A stretch of 64,000 nt of DNA from Baylisascaris procyonis (taxonomy: Eukaryota; Nematoda; Chromadorea; Rhabditida; Ascarididae). Of this stretch, positions 1 to 9,500 are shown piece after piece. The position numbers were made by a program, and so were the translations under genes. Below the pieces are notes generated by a model that saw only the letters and a program-made list of their open reading frames with translations, was not told the origin of the DNA and searched no databases. Numbering within the stretch: position 1 is the first letter of the stretch; each line of letters opens with the position of its first letter. The stretch is taken from NCBI GenBank assembly GCA_037389465.1, contig JAZARR010000214.1, positions 744,001 through 808,000 of the forward strand. The letters are read 5' to 3'.

Positions 1-224
1 ACATTCCACAGGAGAGTGTAGTCAGTGAGACAGAAACCATCCGTGATTTTACACTTTGTTGTGAAATCTGCGGTGGTTGTGATCAGTTTGTCGTCACTGT
101 AAATAGCTAAGGAGCCGAACTGAATGACGTAGTTTGACGTTGTGGTACAACGTGTACCTAATAGTCCGTACGAGAATCCTTCGGGAAAGTTTGTCTCCCA
201 GCGGTCACGTGCTCGTTGTATCAT
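1..224 (-). CDS. Env-like continuation in a second frame (partial, leaves window)
   Basis: Where the long gag-pol frame stops (TGA, complement of 221-223), an ATG overlaps it (complement of 222-224), and the frame of that ATG is open to the window edge, about 74 codons, with paired cysteines. The same frame is also open for at least about 15 codons upstream of the ATG. Two readings are possible: a stop-start (ATGA) overlap allowing reinitiation, or a single env-like region split by a small indel so that the two halves now lie in different frames. The envelope-like character of the end of the gag-pol frame favours a break. The envelope family is not identified; some nematode BEL/Pao elements carry viral-type glycoprotein genes, but similarity could not be tested here. 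Confidence 0.55.
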   Translation of the reverse strand, partial: MIQRARDRWETNFPEGFSYGLLGTRCTTTSNYVIQFGSLAIYSDDKLITTTADFTTKCKITDGFCLTDYTLLWN

Positions 225-3200
225 TGGACTTTCGTTGAATTGTTTGTTAGCAGCCAACTTTGAACATAATTGGGGGAGATCGCACTAACATTTTTGTAAT
301 CGGTCGTTAACTTCAGAGTCCAGTGGAGAAATGAGTTTGTGCACACTGTGCGAGAAATGTTGGTGCAGGACACAGCTGGAATCAAAACGTGAGTGCGGCT
401 GTAAATTGTGGCCTTTGTACAGACTGTGGTCTCTGAATTACTGATTTGCGAACAGTTTTGAAGGTGGGGATATCTCAATTGCACCCCGGCTTTCGATGCG
501 TTGTACCACAATTGTGCCGACGTGGCGTTTATCCTACTGCTAACAACGGTAATTAACATGAGGCAAGCGACAACCGATAGATTCACGCCGAGTTGGCGCG
601 CTTTGGAACGGGTGAGCGGACCTCCGTGAACTGATGTCGAGTTGTCCTTGCCCGAATTAGCGTCTTCATGGCTTGCTGGATTGCTATGCTCCTCCGACTC
701 CGAGCGTGAAGCGTCACTATCAGTGATCTCAAGTGGAAAAAGGAGGTTTACTGGACGAGTAATTTTTCGTTGAGAACCACACTGAAGTTCGGCGGAACGA
801 ATTTTGCCGTCTTTTCCTTCGATTAGTTTTGAAATGATGCCAAGCTTCCATAAAGCTCTTGGCTTTGACTCATCGTGAATAAGCACTACATGACCCAGTT
901 GAGGCTCGTTGGCGTTAACTAACCTTGGGGTCCGATGTTGACGTTGCGAGCGTTCCCGTAAGGCAAGTAGATACTCGGTCTCCCAGACCTTCCAGAATCG
1001 TTCAACGAATCTGTTGGATTCTGACCATGCATCCAGTAGTTTTTCGCGGTTGTTAATTGTTGGGTAGTATTCTTCTCCAGTATCTGAGTTTGCTTTCGTT
1101 CTTATAACAACTTCCATTGCCTTGTTTGGTGTCGCAGCAATAAGATCGATTGGTCGAATCACTTGTAGTGACTCCTTATCGACATATGTCAAAGGTCTTG
1201 AGTTGACGATAGCTTCGCACTCGCTCAGTAAGGTTTGAAGAAGTTCGTCGTCGACAAAGGCTCTACCAATCATTCGTCGAAGGGCTTTCTTCGTGATTTG
1301 AACCATCCTCTCGTAAATGCCTCCTTGCCAGGGAGCTCTTTCTGTGATATGTGTCCACCGAATTTCATTTAGGATCTGGTCAGTCGCCCTTTCCGCGAGG
1401 AGGAATGTGGAGGCGTTGTCAGACAATATTGTTCTCGGTTGACCTCTACGAGCTATGAATCGACGTAGGCATAATAAGAAGGCTTGACTTGAACAGTCGG
1501 AAACGACTTCGAGATGAACAGCCCGGGACCACAGACACGTAAAAAGTGCTATCCAACGTTTTGTTCCACCCTTTCCTTTTTCTTCGACGCTCTTGTTTTT
1601 GACATGAATGGGCCCGAAATAGTCAAGTCCGACGTCTGCGAATGGTTTGCCAGGAACGGTGCGAGCGGTTGGTAATGGTGGAAACTTAGGAAGTTGAAAC
1701 GGTCGTGCACGCCAGCGTCGACAGTCCATGCAATATCGGTTGATCGTCCTTTGGACAGTTGCTCTCCCCTGAGGGATCCAGAATAGTTGTCTCATTGTAT
1801 TGAGTGTTTGAGCAGATCCAGCATGAGCGAGTCGTTTGTGTGTTTCCAAGATCAGCAGACGAGTCACAGCACTATGTTTGGGTAGAAAGATTGGACGGAT
1901 TGATGCTTCTGGCAGCCTGGAGGTTATTATTCGTCCTCCACATCTATACACCCCGTCACTGCAGGACATTTCGAAAGAGTTAATTTCAGTTTCACCGACA
2001 ACCTTTTGCGCGTCGCGAATGAGGCACTGTTTTGCTTCCTTGAAGTCGGTTGCAGAGAACGGTCCTGTCGCGCTGATTTTCATCCAGCAGGCCGATGAGT
2101 GAGGTTTACTGATTTTCCGAAGAAATCGGAGTGTGGTTGCTGTAGTTCTTAGAAGGCGGTTCCAGCTGCTAAATCGATTGGCATTGAAAACGTGCTCAGC
2201 GGAATGTTGTACCTCACAGACGGTGCTATCGACAGCTTTGGCACCGCTTGCTGGATTTGGATCAGTTGGTAGTCCAGTTTGATCAGGCCAGTTGTCCGGT
2301 GGTTTTGAAATAAAAGAGGGTCCTTGCCACCACTGTAAGTTGTTAACGAGTTCTTCTGGTTTGAGACCTCGTGTTGCCAGGTCCGCTGGATTCAGATCTC
2401 CTGGTACGAAGCGAAATTGAACATTCTTTACGGCTCTGATTTTTTGTACTTGGTTTCGGACAAACCGATCTCGCTCATTGTTGAAAATTACCCAAGATAA
2501 TGCAATTTGACTGTCGGACCACAAGTACAGTGGAACGTTTAGATTCATTTGCCTGCTAACGTAATCGATTAGTCGGGAGCCTATAAGAATTCCTAGAAGC
2601 TCGAGACGCGCAATTGTCATCCCTTTGATGGGCGCTAGACGATTCTTTGACATGACAAGAGAAGAACCTTCTGTGGAGGTAGCGAACACTACGGACGCGT
2701 ATGCCGCTTTAGAAGAGTCGACAAAGCAATGAAGAAACTTCGGTTGCCCAATTTGCCGTTTGATGCTAATAGGTTGACTATGCCATCCTTGAATAAGTGT
2801 TTTTGCTCGTTGAAACTCGGCTTTCTCGAGCGTATCGTCCCATCCGTACTCCATATGCCAGAGAGTTTGGATGAAGACCTTGATCGGCAGCGTTGCTGGT
2901 GTGAGATACCCAAGTGGGTCGAATACGCTGGCTACCCACGATAGCAACGTTCGCTTTGTCATGTCACCGAACTCGAATTTTTTGAATATAAACGAAATTT
3001 TGTCTGTGCGCACGTCCCATGGGATGCCGAGAATTTTTGCATTTGTCTCGTTTTGACGATCCTCTACTTTCCAACGCTCTCGAAGTGCTGCGGAATTTGA
3101 ATTTAACTCTCGTAGATTCATTCCCGCAAGTTGGAACAGTTTCTTGCTTGCATCGCATTTCTTCGCAGCCTCTTCAATAGTTGCTGCTGTGAGCATAATG

Positions 3201-6007
3201 TTGTCCACGTACATGTTGTGCAGCAGCTCCTGTGCAACAGCTGAGTCGTTGTGGAGTTTGAGGTGATGGCGAACTGTAGTCGCGAGAAGAGAAGGTGAAG
3301 CGATCACGCCGAATGGGATTCTCGCGAACCGAAATATACGCAGATTGTCCCTCGTCAGTTGGCTGTTCAGATTCTTCAGCCATAAGAAGCGTGTAGAATC
3401 GCGATCACTTTCTCTCAAACCGATCTGTAAAAAGGCTTTCTCCAAATCTCCTATGACTACTACTGTCGGAATTCGGAACCGCAGTAAAATACCTGTCAAA
3501 TCAGGGAGATATATTGGTCCTCGTAAGATCGCTTCATTCAAACTATAACCGTTTTTTCTCATTTTGCTCGACGCGTCGTAAACGAGTCGAATTTTCGTTG
3601 TGTTACTCGTTGGTTTTACAACAGCTTGAATGGGCATATAGTACGTACGCTTCTGTTCGGGTTTGTTTGTAACATCTTCGATGATACCTGCCTCCAGCTG
3701 CTGCTTGAGAAGTTTGTCGCATTGTAGGAGCAGTTCTGGGTTCAATTGCAGCCGCTTGATAGTCGAAATGAACCTCTGCAGGCAAAGTGCGTAGTTATCA
3801 TGAAAGTGAATTTCATCCTTCCATGGCCACCCGACACTGTAACGACCAGCCACAAATTCAATGGTGTCCTCGAACTTTTGCAAGGCCACGTCGTCATCCG
3901 TAGTCGTTGGGTCTTCCTTGATACCAATAAGTTCCAGCTTCCAGAAGTCTTCTATAGGGTCATTCGTTAGAATAGGTAGCGATGTAGAAGACGTTGAGTA
4001 GTAACAGCCCGTCGCTGGTAGTAGCTGGCCTTTGCCGCATAAGAGGGGGCCAACTATAGATTTGATCAGGGTGAAGCCCGATGGCAGCTTCTGGGCAGAA
4101 GAAAGATCAACGAGCTCACTAAATTGGTCTATTCCAATTAGGAGTGATGGAGTTTCGGCATGTGTACATAATTTTACAATGTCTTGTTGTAAGGGAACGT
4201 TTGCCGTCAGTTGAACGGTTTTGAGTGGCTGTGTAAGCTTGGGGACCACGTGTGCGGTAAGCGGGATTGATTTTTGTTGCTGGTCGCTCAATAGGAGCTG
4301 CACCACCTTGGTGGAGAGCGTTTGGATGGGTGTTGCTCCAAAACCGTTGATAGCTAAACGCTTTTTTGCAATAGTAGGTAACCTGAGTGTTTGCGCGAGC
4401 TCCGCAGTGATGAAAGTACGGTCACTACCAGTGTCAAAAAGAACAGTAACAGACTTACTGTGAAGTGTGAAGCTTGGATTACTGACCTTTGCTGTAGCCG
4501 TAAGCAACAAAACCTGCTCGTTGTCGCCTGAAGTGTCCTCAGTGAATAATTTTCGACCGAGTGTCGCATGGTTGGCCTGAATGGGTTCGCTAGTCTGTTG
4601 AACGCTCTCTTCGGCAACACTGACCGTTGAGGAATCCTTGAAATCAGTCCGCTTCGTCTTAGAATTGCAGAGGGCTTGATGATGACTGGTACTGCGACAG
4701 TAATAGCACGGTCGGTGAGACGGGCAGCTCTCGGAAAAATGGCCCTTGCGCAAACAACGCAAACAGATTTTGAGCTTCTTTGCACGGCTCTTGCGTGCTT
4801 CGACATCTTGAAAGCGAGTACATAAGGCAGCCCAATGAGGCGAATTGCAGAACGGACACGGCGGTGGTTCCTTTCTATGCGTGAGAGTTTGTTGTCGACC
4901 CTTGCGATTTGGGCTAGTTAGAGGTTGACGCTTCTGAGTTGAAGTAAAGGCTGATGACTCTTCAATCTTTTCTTTGGTCAAAGTTGGTTCGTCACCTTTT
5001 CGTTTAGTTGAGCGGTCTTGTGACCATTTGAGTTGCTCCTGAATTCGGAGTGCTGTTTGCAGATGCGAGCATAGGGATTCGACGTCCCATCCTGGATTGC
5101 GTTCCTTTTCCTTGTATATTTCCATCAAAGTGGAATTCGGCAGCTTGCTCTCGATTATTGTCTCGAGGAGAGGATTGTTGATTTGCTCGCCCATCTCCTT
5201 CAATTGGCGTACGATCGTAAGAATTGTGTTCACATTGTCATGGAAGGAACTTCGTTCCGTTGGCTTGAGTGCTTGCAGTTGTGAATGCAGAGTGCGACGT
5301 AATGCGTTGAGATTGCCGTAGCGCTGCATTAGTGCCTCTTTGATAACCGAATAGTTGTTCTCGTCAAACGCGTACCCGGCTACAGTTCGCGCCGCTTCAC
5401 CCTCAAGGGTGCTGAGAAGGTACGATAGCTTGTGTACCGTTGGAATAGGAGCTTCATCAACTGAATGTTGGAATGAAGCCCAAAACATTGGCCACAGTAA
5501 CGGGTCTCCTTGGAAATGGAGTAATTCCAACTGAGGCAGTCGCAAATTTGGAGCGTATGTAGTTGAGGTGGCACGTGCAGGTGTGGGAGAAACAGTAAGA
5601 GAAGCACCCGTAGTGAAATTCTCGCCGGAATCGGTTGGCGTGTGAAGGGTAGAGTCAATATTCGTCAAATTTGCGTCGATTTGGTCGAGAAGATCACGGG
5701 CTTCCGCTACACGCGCGAAAAATCCCGTTGGATCGGTAACTGCATGATGGTAGGCTTCCTGTTCTTGTTGGTCGGCTTTGCTCAGGGCCTTCCTCCACGC
5801 TTGGTCGAGTACAGTTATTTCGTCAACCTGGCGTTTGAGGGTGCGTGACGATAATTGGTATTTCTGACGAAGGTCGGATAAATAGGTCGACGGGTTTTCA
5901 AGTGCCGCCGGACATTGAAGGTCGAGCTTGGGCACCATGCCGATTGCATGGTGGAGCCTATTTGCAAGGGTTTGGATTGGGAGGGCATAAAGCCCCGTTA
6001 AGGTCAT
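221..6007 (-). CDS. BEL/Pao gag-pol polyprotein with env-like C-terminal extension
   Basis: A 1928-residue uninterrupted frame beginning at an ATG 44 bases downstream of the primer-binding site. Domains in order: gag-like DUF1759-type region (about 155-300); cysteine/histidine knuckles (about 384-447); retropepsin-type aspartic protease with DTGSD at 525-529; reverse transcriptase (about 790-960) with the first catalytic Asp at about 854 and YVDN at 933-936, where the family norm is YVDD; RNase H with acidic residues near 1097, 1136 and 1165; integrase with an HHCC zinc region (about 1390-1429) and D1462, D1530, E1566, a DD35E spacing; BEL-type C-terminal domain to about 1760. From about 1811 a hydrophobic segment is followed by a stretch rich in N-glycosylation sequons and cysteines, which is envelope-like. 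The frame stops at 221-223. All pol domains are present and unbroken; the YVDN residue is the one obvious defect. Confidence 0.95.
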   Translation of the reverse strand: MTLTGLYALPIQTLANRLHHAIGMVPKLDLQCPAALENPSTYLSDLRQKYQLSSRTLKRQVDEITVLDQAWRKALSKADQQEQEAYHHAVTDPTGFFARVAEARDLLDQIDANLTNIDSTLHTPTDSGENFTTGASLTVSPTPARATSTTYAPNLRLPQLELLHFQGDPLLWPMFWASFQHSVDEAPIPTVHKLSYLLSTLEGEAARTVAGYAFDENNYSVIKEALMQRYGNLNALRRTLHSQLQALKPTERSSFHDNVNTILTIVRQLKEMGEQINNPLLETIIESKLPNSTLMEIYKEKERNPGWDVESLCSHLQTALRIQEQLKWSQDRSTKRKGDEPTLTKEKIEESSAFTSTQKRQPLTSPNRKGRQQTLTHRKEPPPCPFCNSPHWAALCTRFQDVEARKSRAKKLKICLRCLRKGHFSESCPSHRPCYYCRSTSHHQALCNSKTKRTDFKDSSTVSVAEESVQQTSEPIQANHATLGRKLFTEDTSGDNEQVLLLTATAKVSNPSFTLHSKSVTVLFDTGSDRTFITAELAQTLRLPTIAKKRLAINGFGATPIQTLSTKVVQLLLSDQQQKSIPLTAHVVPKLTQPLKTVQLTANVPLQQDIVKLCTHAETPSLLIGIDQFSELVDLSSAQKLPSGFTLIKSIVGPLLCGKGQLLPATGCYYSTSSTSLPILTNDPIEDFWKLELIGIKEDPTTTDDDVALQKFEDTIEFVAGRYSVGWPWKDEIHFHDNYALCLQRFISTIKRLQLNPELLLQCDKLLKQQLEAGIIEDVTNKPEQKRTYYMPIQAVVKPTSNTTKIRLVYDASSKMRKNGYSLNEAILRGPIYLPDLTGILLRFRIPTVVVIGDLEKAFLQIGLRESDRDSTRFLWLKNLNSQLTRDNLRIFRFARIPFGVIASPSLLATTVRHHLKLHNDSAVAQELLHNMYVDNIMLTAATIEEAAKKCDASKKLFQLAGMNLRELNSNSAALRERWKVEDRQNETNAKILGIPWDVRTDKISFIFKKFEFGDMTKRTLLSWVASVFDPLGYLTPATLPIKVFIQTLWHMEYGWDDTLEKAEFQRAKTLIQGWHSQPISIKRQIGQPKFLHCFVDSSKAAYASVVFATSTEGSSLVMSKNRLAPIKGMTIARLELLGILIGSRLIDYVSRQMNLNVPLYLWSDSQIALSWVIFNNERDRFVRNQVQKIRAVKNVQFRFVPGDLNPADLATRGLKPEELVNNLQWWQGPSFISKPPDNWPDQTGLPTDPNPASGAKAVDSTVCEVQHSAEHVFNANRFSSWNRLLRTTATTLRFLRKISKPHSSACWMKISATGPFSATDFKEAKQCLIRDAQKVVGETEINSFEMSCSDGVYRCGGRIITSRLPEASIRPIFLPKHSAVTRLLILETHKRLAHAGSAQTLNTMRQLFWIPQGRATVQRTINRYCMDCRRWRARPFQLPKFPPLPTARTVPGKPFADVGLDYFGPIHVKNKSVEEKGKGGTKRWIALFTCLWSRAVHLEVVSDCSSQAFLLCLRRFIARRGQPRTILSDNASTFLLAERATDQILNEIRWTHITERAPWQGGIYERMVQITKKALRRMIGRAFVDDELLQTLLSECEAIVNSRPLTYVDKESLQVIRPIDLIAATPNKAMEVVIRTKANSDTGEEYYPTINNREKLLDAWSESNRFVERFWKVWETEYLLALRERSQRQHRTPRLVNANEPQLGHVVLIHDESKPRALWKLGIISKLIEGKDGKIRSAELQCGSQRKITRPVNLLFPLEITDSDASRSESEEHSNPASHEDANSGKDNSTSVHGGPLTRSKARQLGVNLSVVACLMLITVVSSRINATSAQLWYNASKAGVQLRYPHLQNCSQISNSETTVCTKATIYSRTHVLIPAVSCTNISRTVCTNSFLHWTLKLTTDYKNVSAISPNYVQSWLLTNNSTKVQ

Positions 6008-6050
6008 TTTAGTGGATATGTGGCGGTGGGGTTCAGCGACACTCCACCTA

Positions 6051-6066
6051 GTCGGCTGAGCCCCCA
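6051..6066 (-). other. Candidate tRNA primer-binding site
   Basis: Minus-strand TGGGGGCTCAGCCGAC lies directly inside the presumed LTR end. It begins TGG, as expected for the complement of a tRNA 3' CCA, and its first nine bases match the well-known tRNA-Pro primer-binding sequence. Assignment to tRNA-Pro is tentative because the later bases diverge. Confidence 0.5.
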
Positions 6067-6068
6067 GA

Positions 6069-6326
6069 TGTGGTGGGGACCCGTAGAATGAACGAACGAA
6101 TGAATTTACTGACGTAAAGTGGCGCTTTTATAGAGCTTTTACAAAGACAAAGATTCTGACAGATAATTCACATTTTTGTTTCAAAGAATTCATAAATGTG
6201 AGAAATAAACACTTTAAGTCAAAACAATTTGAGAAAGAGAAGAGTTTTGGATCTTATCATCGATTGTTGTGCGAATTGTTAGCCGACAACGGAATCTTCG
6301 GAATGTTCAGCATTTGCTTCTTCTCG

Positions 6327-6329
<3 letters not shown>
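6069..6329 (-). repeat. Candidate 5' LTR of the BEL/Pao element
   Basis: Read on the minus strand this 261-base segment begins TGT at 6329 and ends CA at 6070-6069, two bases before the primer-binding site. It contains TATAAAAG (complement of 6125-6132), a plausible promoter for the element's transcript. The outer boundary abuts a TA repeat and is a guess from the TG...CA rule; the partner LTR is outside the window, so the limits cannot be confirmed. Confidence 0.55.

Positions 6330-6330
<1 letters not shown>

Positions 6331-6406
<76 letters not shown>
6331..6406. repeat. TA dinucleotide microsatellite
   Basis: An uninterrupted TA repeat of about 76 bases, starting within two bases of the presumed outer end of the retrotransposon LTR. 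Confidence 0.97.
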
Positions 6407-6407
<1 letters not shown>

Positions 6408-6594
6408 CTTAGGAAGCAAGCAAAATTGTTTAGAAGGTCACTGCTTCCTAAAAACGACTCTGGAGAACGATTATCCGTTTCTATGTGGAAGCTAGAGGCT
6501 AGTCGTCTTATCCATCATTTCTGTTCGAGGCAAACAATACCGACTCATTACTTCTTCTAATTTGTTTTGACAGTTGAATAATGAAATTCTGCAG

Positions 6595-9500
6595 ATTCGA
6601 TGAGAGATTGGTGCTAACTCTCTTCGTAACTCTCGTCTTCTTATGGCTATTTCGCGAGCCAAAGATTATTCCAGGATGGAGCGTTGTATTCCCGCAAAGG
6701 TTCTTTTCTTTTTCATGAGCATGCCCGTTTGGCTGCTGTGATACCAAGGTATTAATGGCTTTGCACCCTTCCTTGTTTTGGGAGCATTCAAGGTGATTTA
6801 TGAATGAGGTCCTCTCCCACACCACCTGTAATTATTGGTGTGAAAAGAATGAGGCTGGATCAGGTATCCCTTTGAAAGTATCAGGTACGCTTCGAGGTTA
6901 CCATGTTACATAGGAAACCGGTTGGCTTTAATAAATCCTTCTCTTAGTTGTCATAGGAGAAGAAAAGGAAAGGGTACCCCTAACCGGGTATTAACCATAA
7001 CTACAGATTTAATGCTATATATATAAATGTGAATAATTCATATAAAGGACGGTCAATTATAATAACATATAATATAGCTTGCAATTCATAGTTTGGTATT
7101 GCTTACTGCGCGTCGTTTAAAGAGGGCTCCGACCAGACTATCTGGCTTCGTCCTACCGAGTCACTCCAACCAAGGGCCTCATAAGCAAGTCAGAACTCTC
7201 TCCTTGAGTGGAACAACGATGAATCGGTTTGTCAGTATCCGATGGGTAGAAGACGAGCCTAAGCCCTAACCTTCACGCTACCTTATAACTTCACTTAAGC
7301 GGAAGTGGCAGCGATACGAAGAGACATCGATTCGTAATGAATGCTTTCGATTAAAGTAAATAAAGTAATCGTAAATGGCAAATTTCATAGCCACAGCTTC
7401 TGTGGTCGACGTCTTGAAATTACTGCATAAGTAGACCAAAAATACTCGCAAGCATGAAATCAGCATTATATATCTTTGCCAAAATTTCCAGAACGCTTGA
7501 AACCGATGGTGGTTATTTGTTGTCTAGGTATCCCACTATTGTATGATGAAGTGAGGCTCTTATGTAAATTGACTGGATACTGGAAATAAACGGCCACATC
7601 GTTCAGGATTCCATAGCAAAGTACTTTCAGATTCATATCAGATGGTACTGTTGCAATGTTCATTGCCTTTCTTCTTTTCGTTATGCCGGCCGAGAATCCT
7701 TTGCTTCCCCCTGCAAGTGGTAATGAATACCGTACACTGATGAGTTGGAGGAGGATGAAGGAAAAATTCTCTTGGAGCACCGTTCTCTTACTGGGAGGCG
7801 GATATGCGATGGCCGAAGGTTGGTGCAGTTACCGTATGCTTCGATTCCTGCAACGAAAACATAGATGAATCAGCCCACTTGTAACAACAATTAACGAAGA
7901 CATACTACTTTAATGGACTCTTGCAAATTTGTTGCAATAGTGCATCACGAACGACATCATCTGTGTGTCTGCGGATGTGTTTGCCTGTATGTCCGATCGT
8001 TTCAACCAGGAAACTATTGAGGCTATATTTACGTTATTAGATGAAAAGTTTAGCATAACGAAGTCGACGATGTCATTCTGCATCCTCGAACCATCAATTT
8101 TAGATTATTGAGAGATAAGAAATAATTGAAAGCAACAAAAAATTTACATGCATTTTACACTAGATGGATTCTCGTTTACGCTGATCGAATCATTTTGGGG
8201 AGGTTTATGCAAGCTGTCAAGTCACCTAATACGTAGCGGCATTTTTATTATTTATTGCTAACTTATGAAGCTGCTCAGAATACAAAAGAACACCATATCT
8301 GATATTGTGCTGACACTCTTTGCTGGTAACAATCCTCTGACTTTCTTCTTCATTTGATGTTCGTTCAGCATGTGGCTCTTTGGGGGATCTTTTTGCGGAA
8401 AGTTCCACTGCATTAGATGTTGAAAGAAATAACTCCATGTGCCGTATAAATAAGCAACAAAATTTTTCTTGTTGTCTTCCCAGTACCTCCCCGGATGGCA
8501 CCAAAGTGTCGCAAATGTCCTTATGATCTATTACGGTTGTCTCTATCAAACAAACTTTACAGTTAGTGCTTCCGCAGACTTCACCCACTCTCACACGGAG
8601 ATAAAACGCATTTATGAGTAAGCTTCCAGTTCTTGTAATCTTCCAATTTTTACAGTGACACTAACTAATTTCATCAGTAGCGAGGATCCCTGTCCTTTAC
8701 TATACGTAACATCAAACAATACTCACCTGTCACTGTGCTAAGTGCTTGCGAAATTTTATCGTCCTTTATGTATATTATGAAGTAAAGTCGCACTGCCGCA
8801 TTCCCGAATTTGCTTTTGCTGCTTCCCAACGCATTTAACCACTTTTATTCCCCGTTTGATAATGAGGTGTGTAAAGGGACCTTTCCTCCCACATCATATT
8901 GCTGGAGCCCCTATGAGGGATTCTTTGCCACTTTCCGGTCATCTCCCCGAGCGGATGAGGTTGACACCAAAGATTCTATCCTTCTAAGACCTTACGTCGC
9001 ATCTCTCGTCACGATCTTCTTGTATCACAATTGTATGTGTTATAATTGTATTTGTCGCAATCGTCTGTGTCTGACTGTCCGTGTCACAATCTTCCAAATC
9101 AAACCGTCTAGGGCTTGCTCATATATGGCATCGCAATAATGCACTTTCATATGTATACCTTTCTCATCTGTGAAGTTACACATCTCTACAGGTAGGATGA
9201 ACTGTCAAGCTGTATCATTGACAAAAAGTAGTAGCATAAATATTTAAGGCGTCGAAGAAAGCGGTCTATCAGACGTATTGGGTGCGCAATTAGCCGCACT
9301 AACGACGCTGCCTCGATGGATGTTCATCTCGGTTAGCTGCCTCCTTAGCACGCTTATCACCGAATTCAGCAGTAATGTTGCAGCCGCATCCATATTCATT
9401 CCACTGGTCAATTCAATTGTACGATTTCCTTATATTCTCTTTGCATTCTTTAATAAGACTTTATTTTATAAATCGGCTAGTTTGATTAACGATTCTCAGA

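Larger units (their letters stand above)
1..6329 (-). mobile_element. BEL/Pao LTR retrotransposon, truncated by the left window edge
   Basis: A BEL/Pao element read on the minus strand, from a candidate 5' LTR (6329-6069) through a primer-binding site and one long gag-pol frame to an env-like segment that leaves the window at position 1. The 3' LTR and polypurine tract are not in the window. Family assignment rests on domain order: gag-like domain, zinc knuckles, aspartic protease, reverse transcriptase, RNase H, integrase with a BEL-type C-terminal domain. The intact frame suggests a recent insertion. The exons of an SLC13 gene begin on the opposite strand only 265 bases beyond the LTR, and that gene's 5' exons are missing from the window, so the element probably lies antisense in an SLC13 intron (inference). 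Target-site duplication and LTR identity cannot be tested here. Confidence 0.93.

Noticed and set aside
2729..5848. Many short frames on both strands across the retrotransposon
   Set aside because: All are shadows of the long gag-pol frame.
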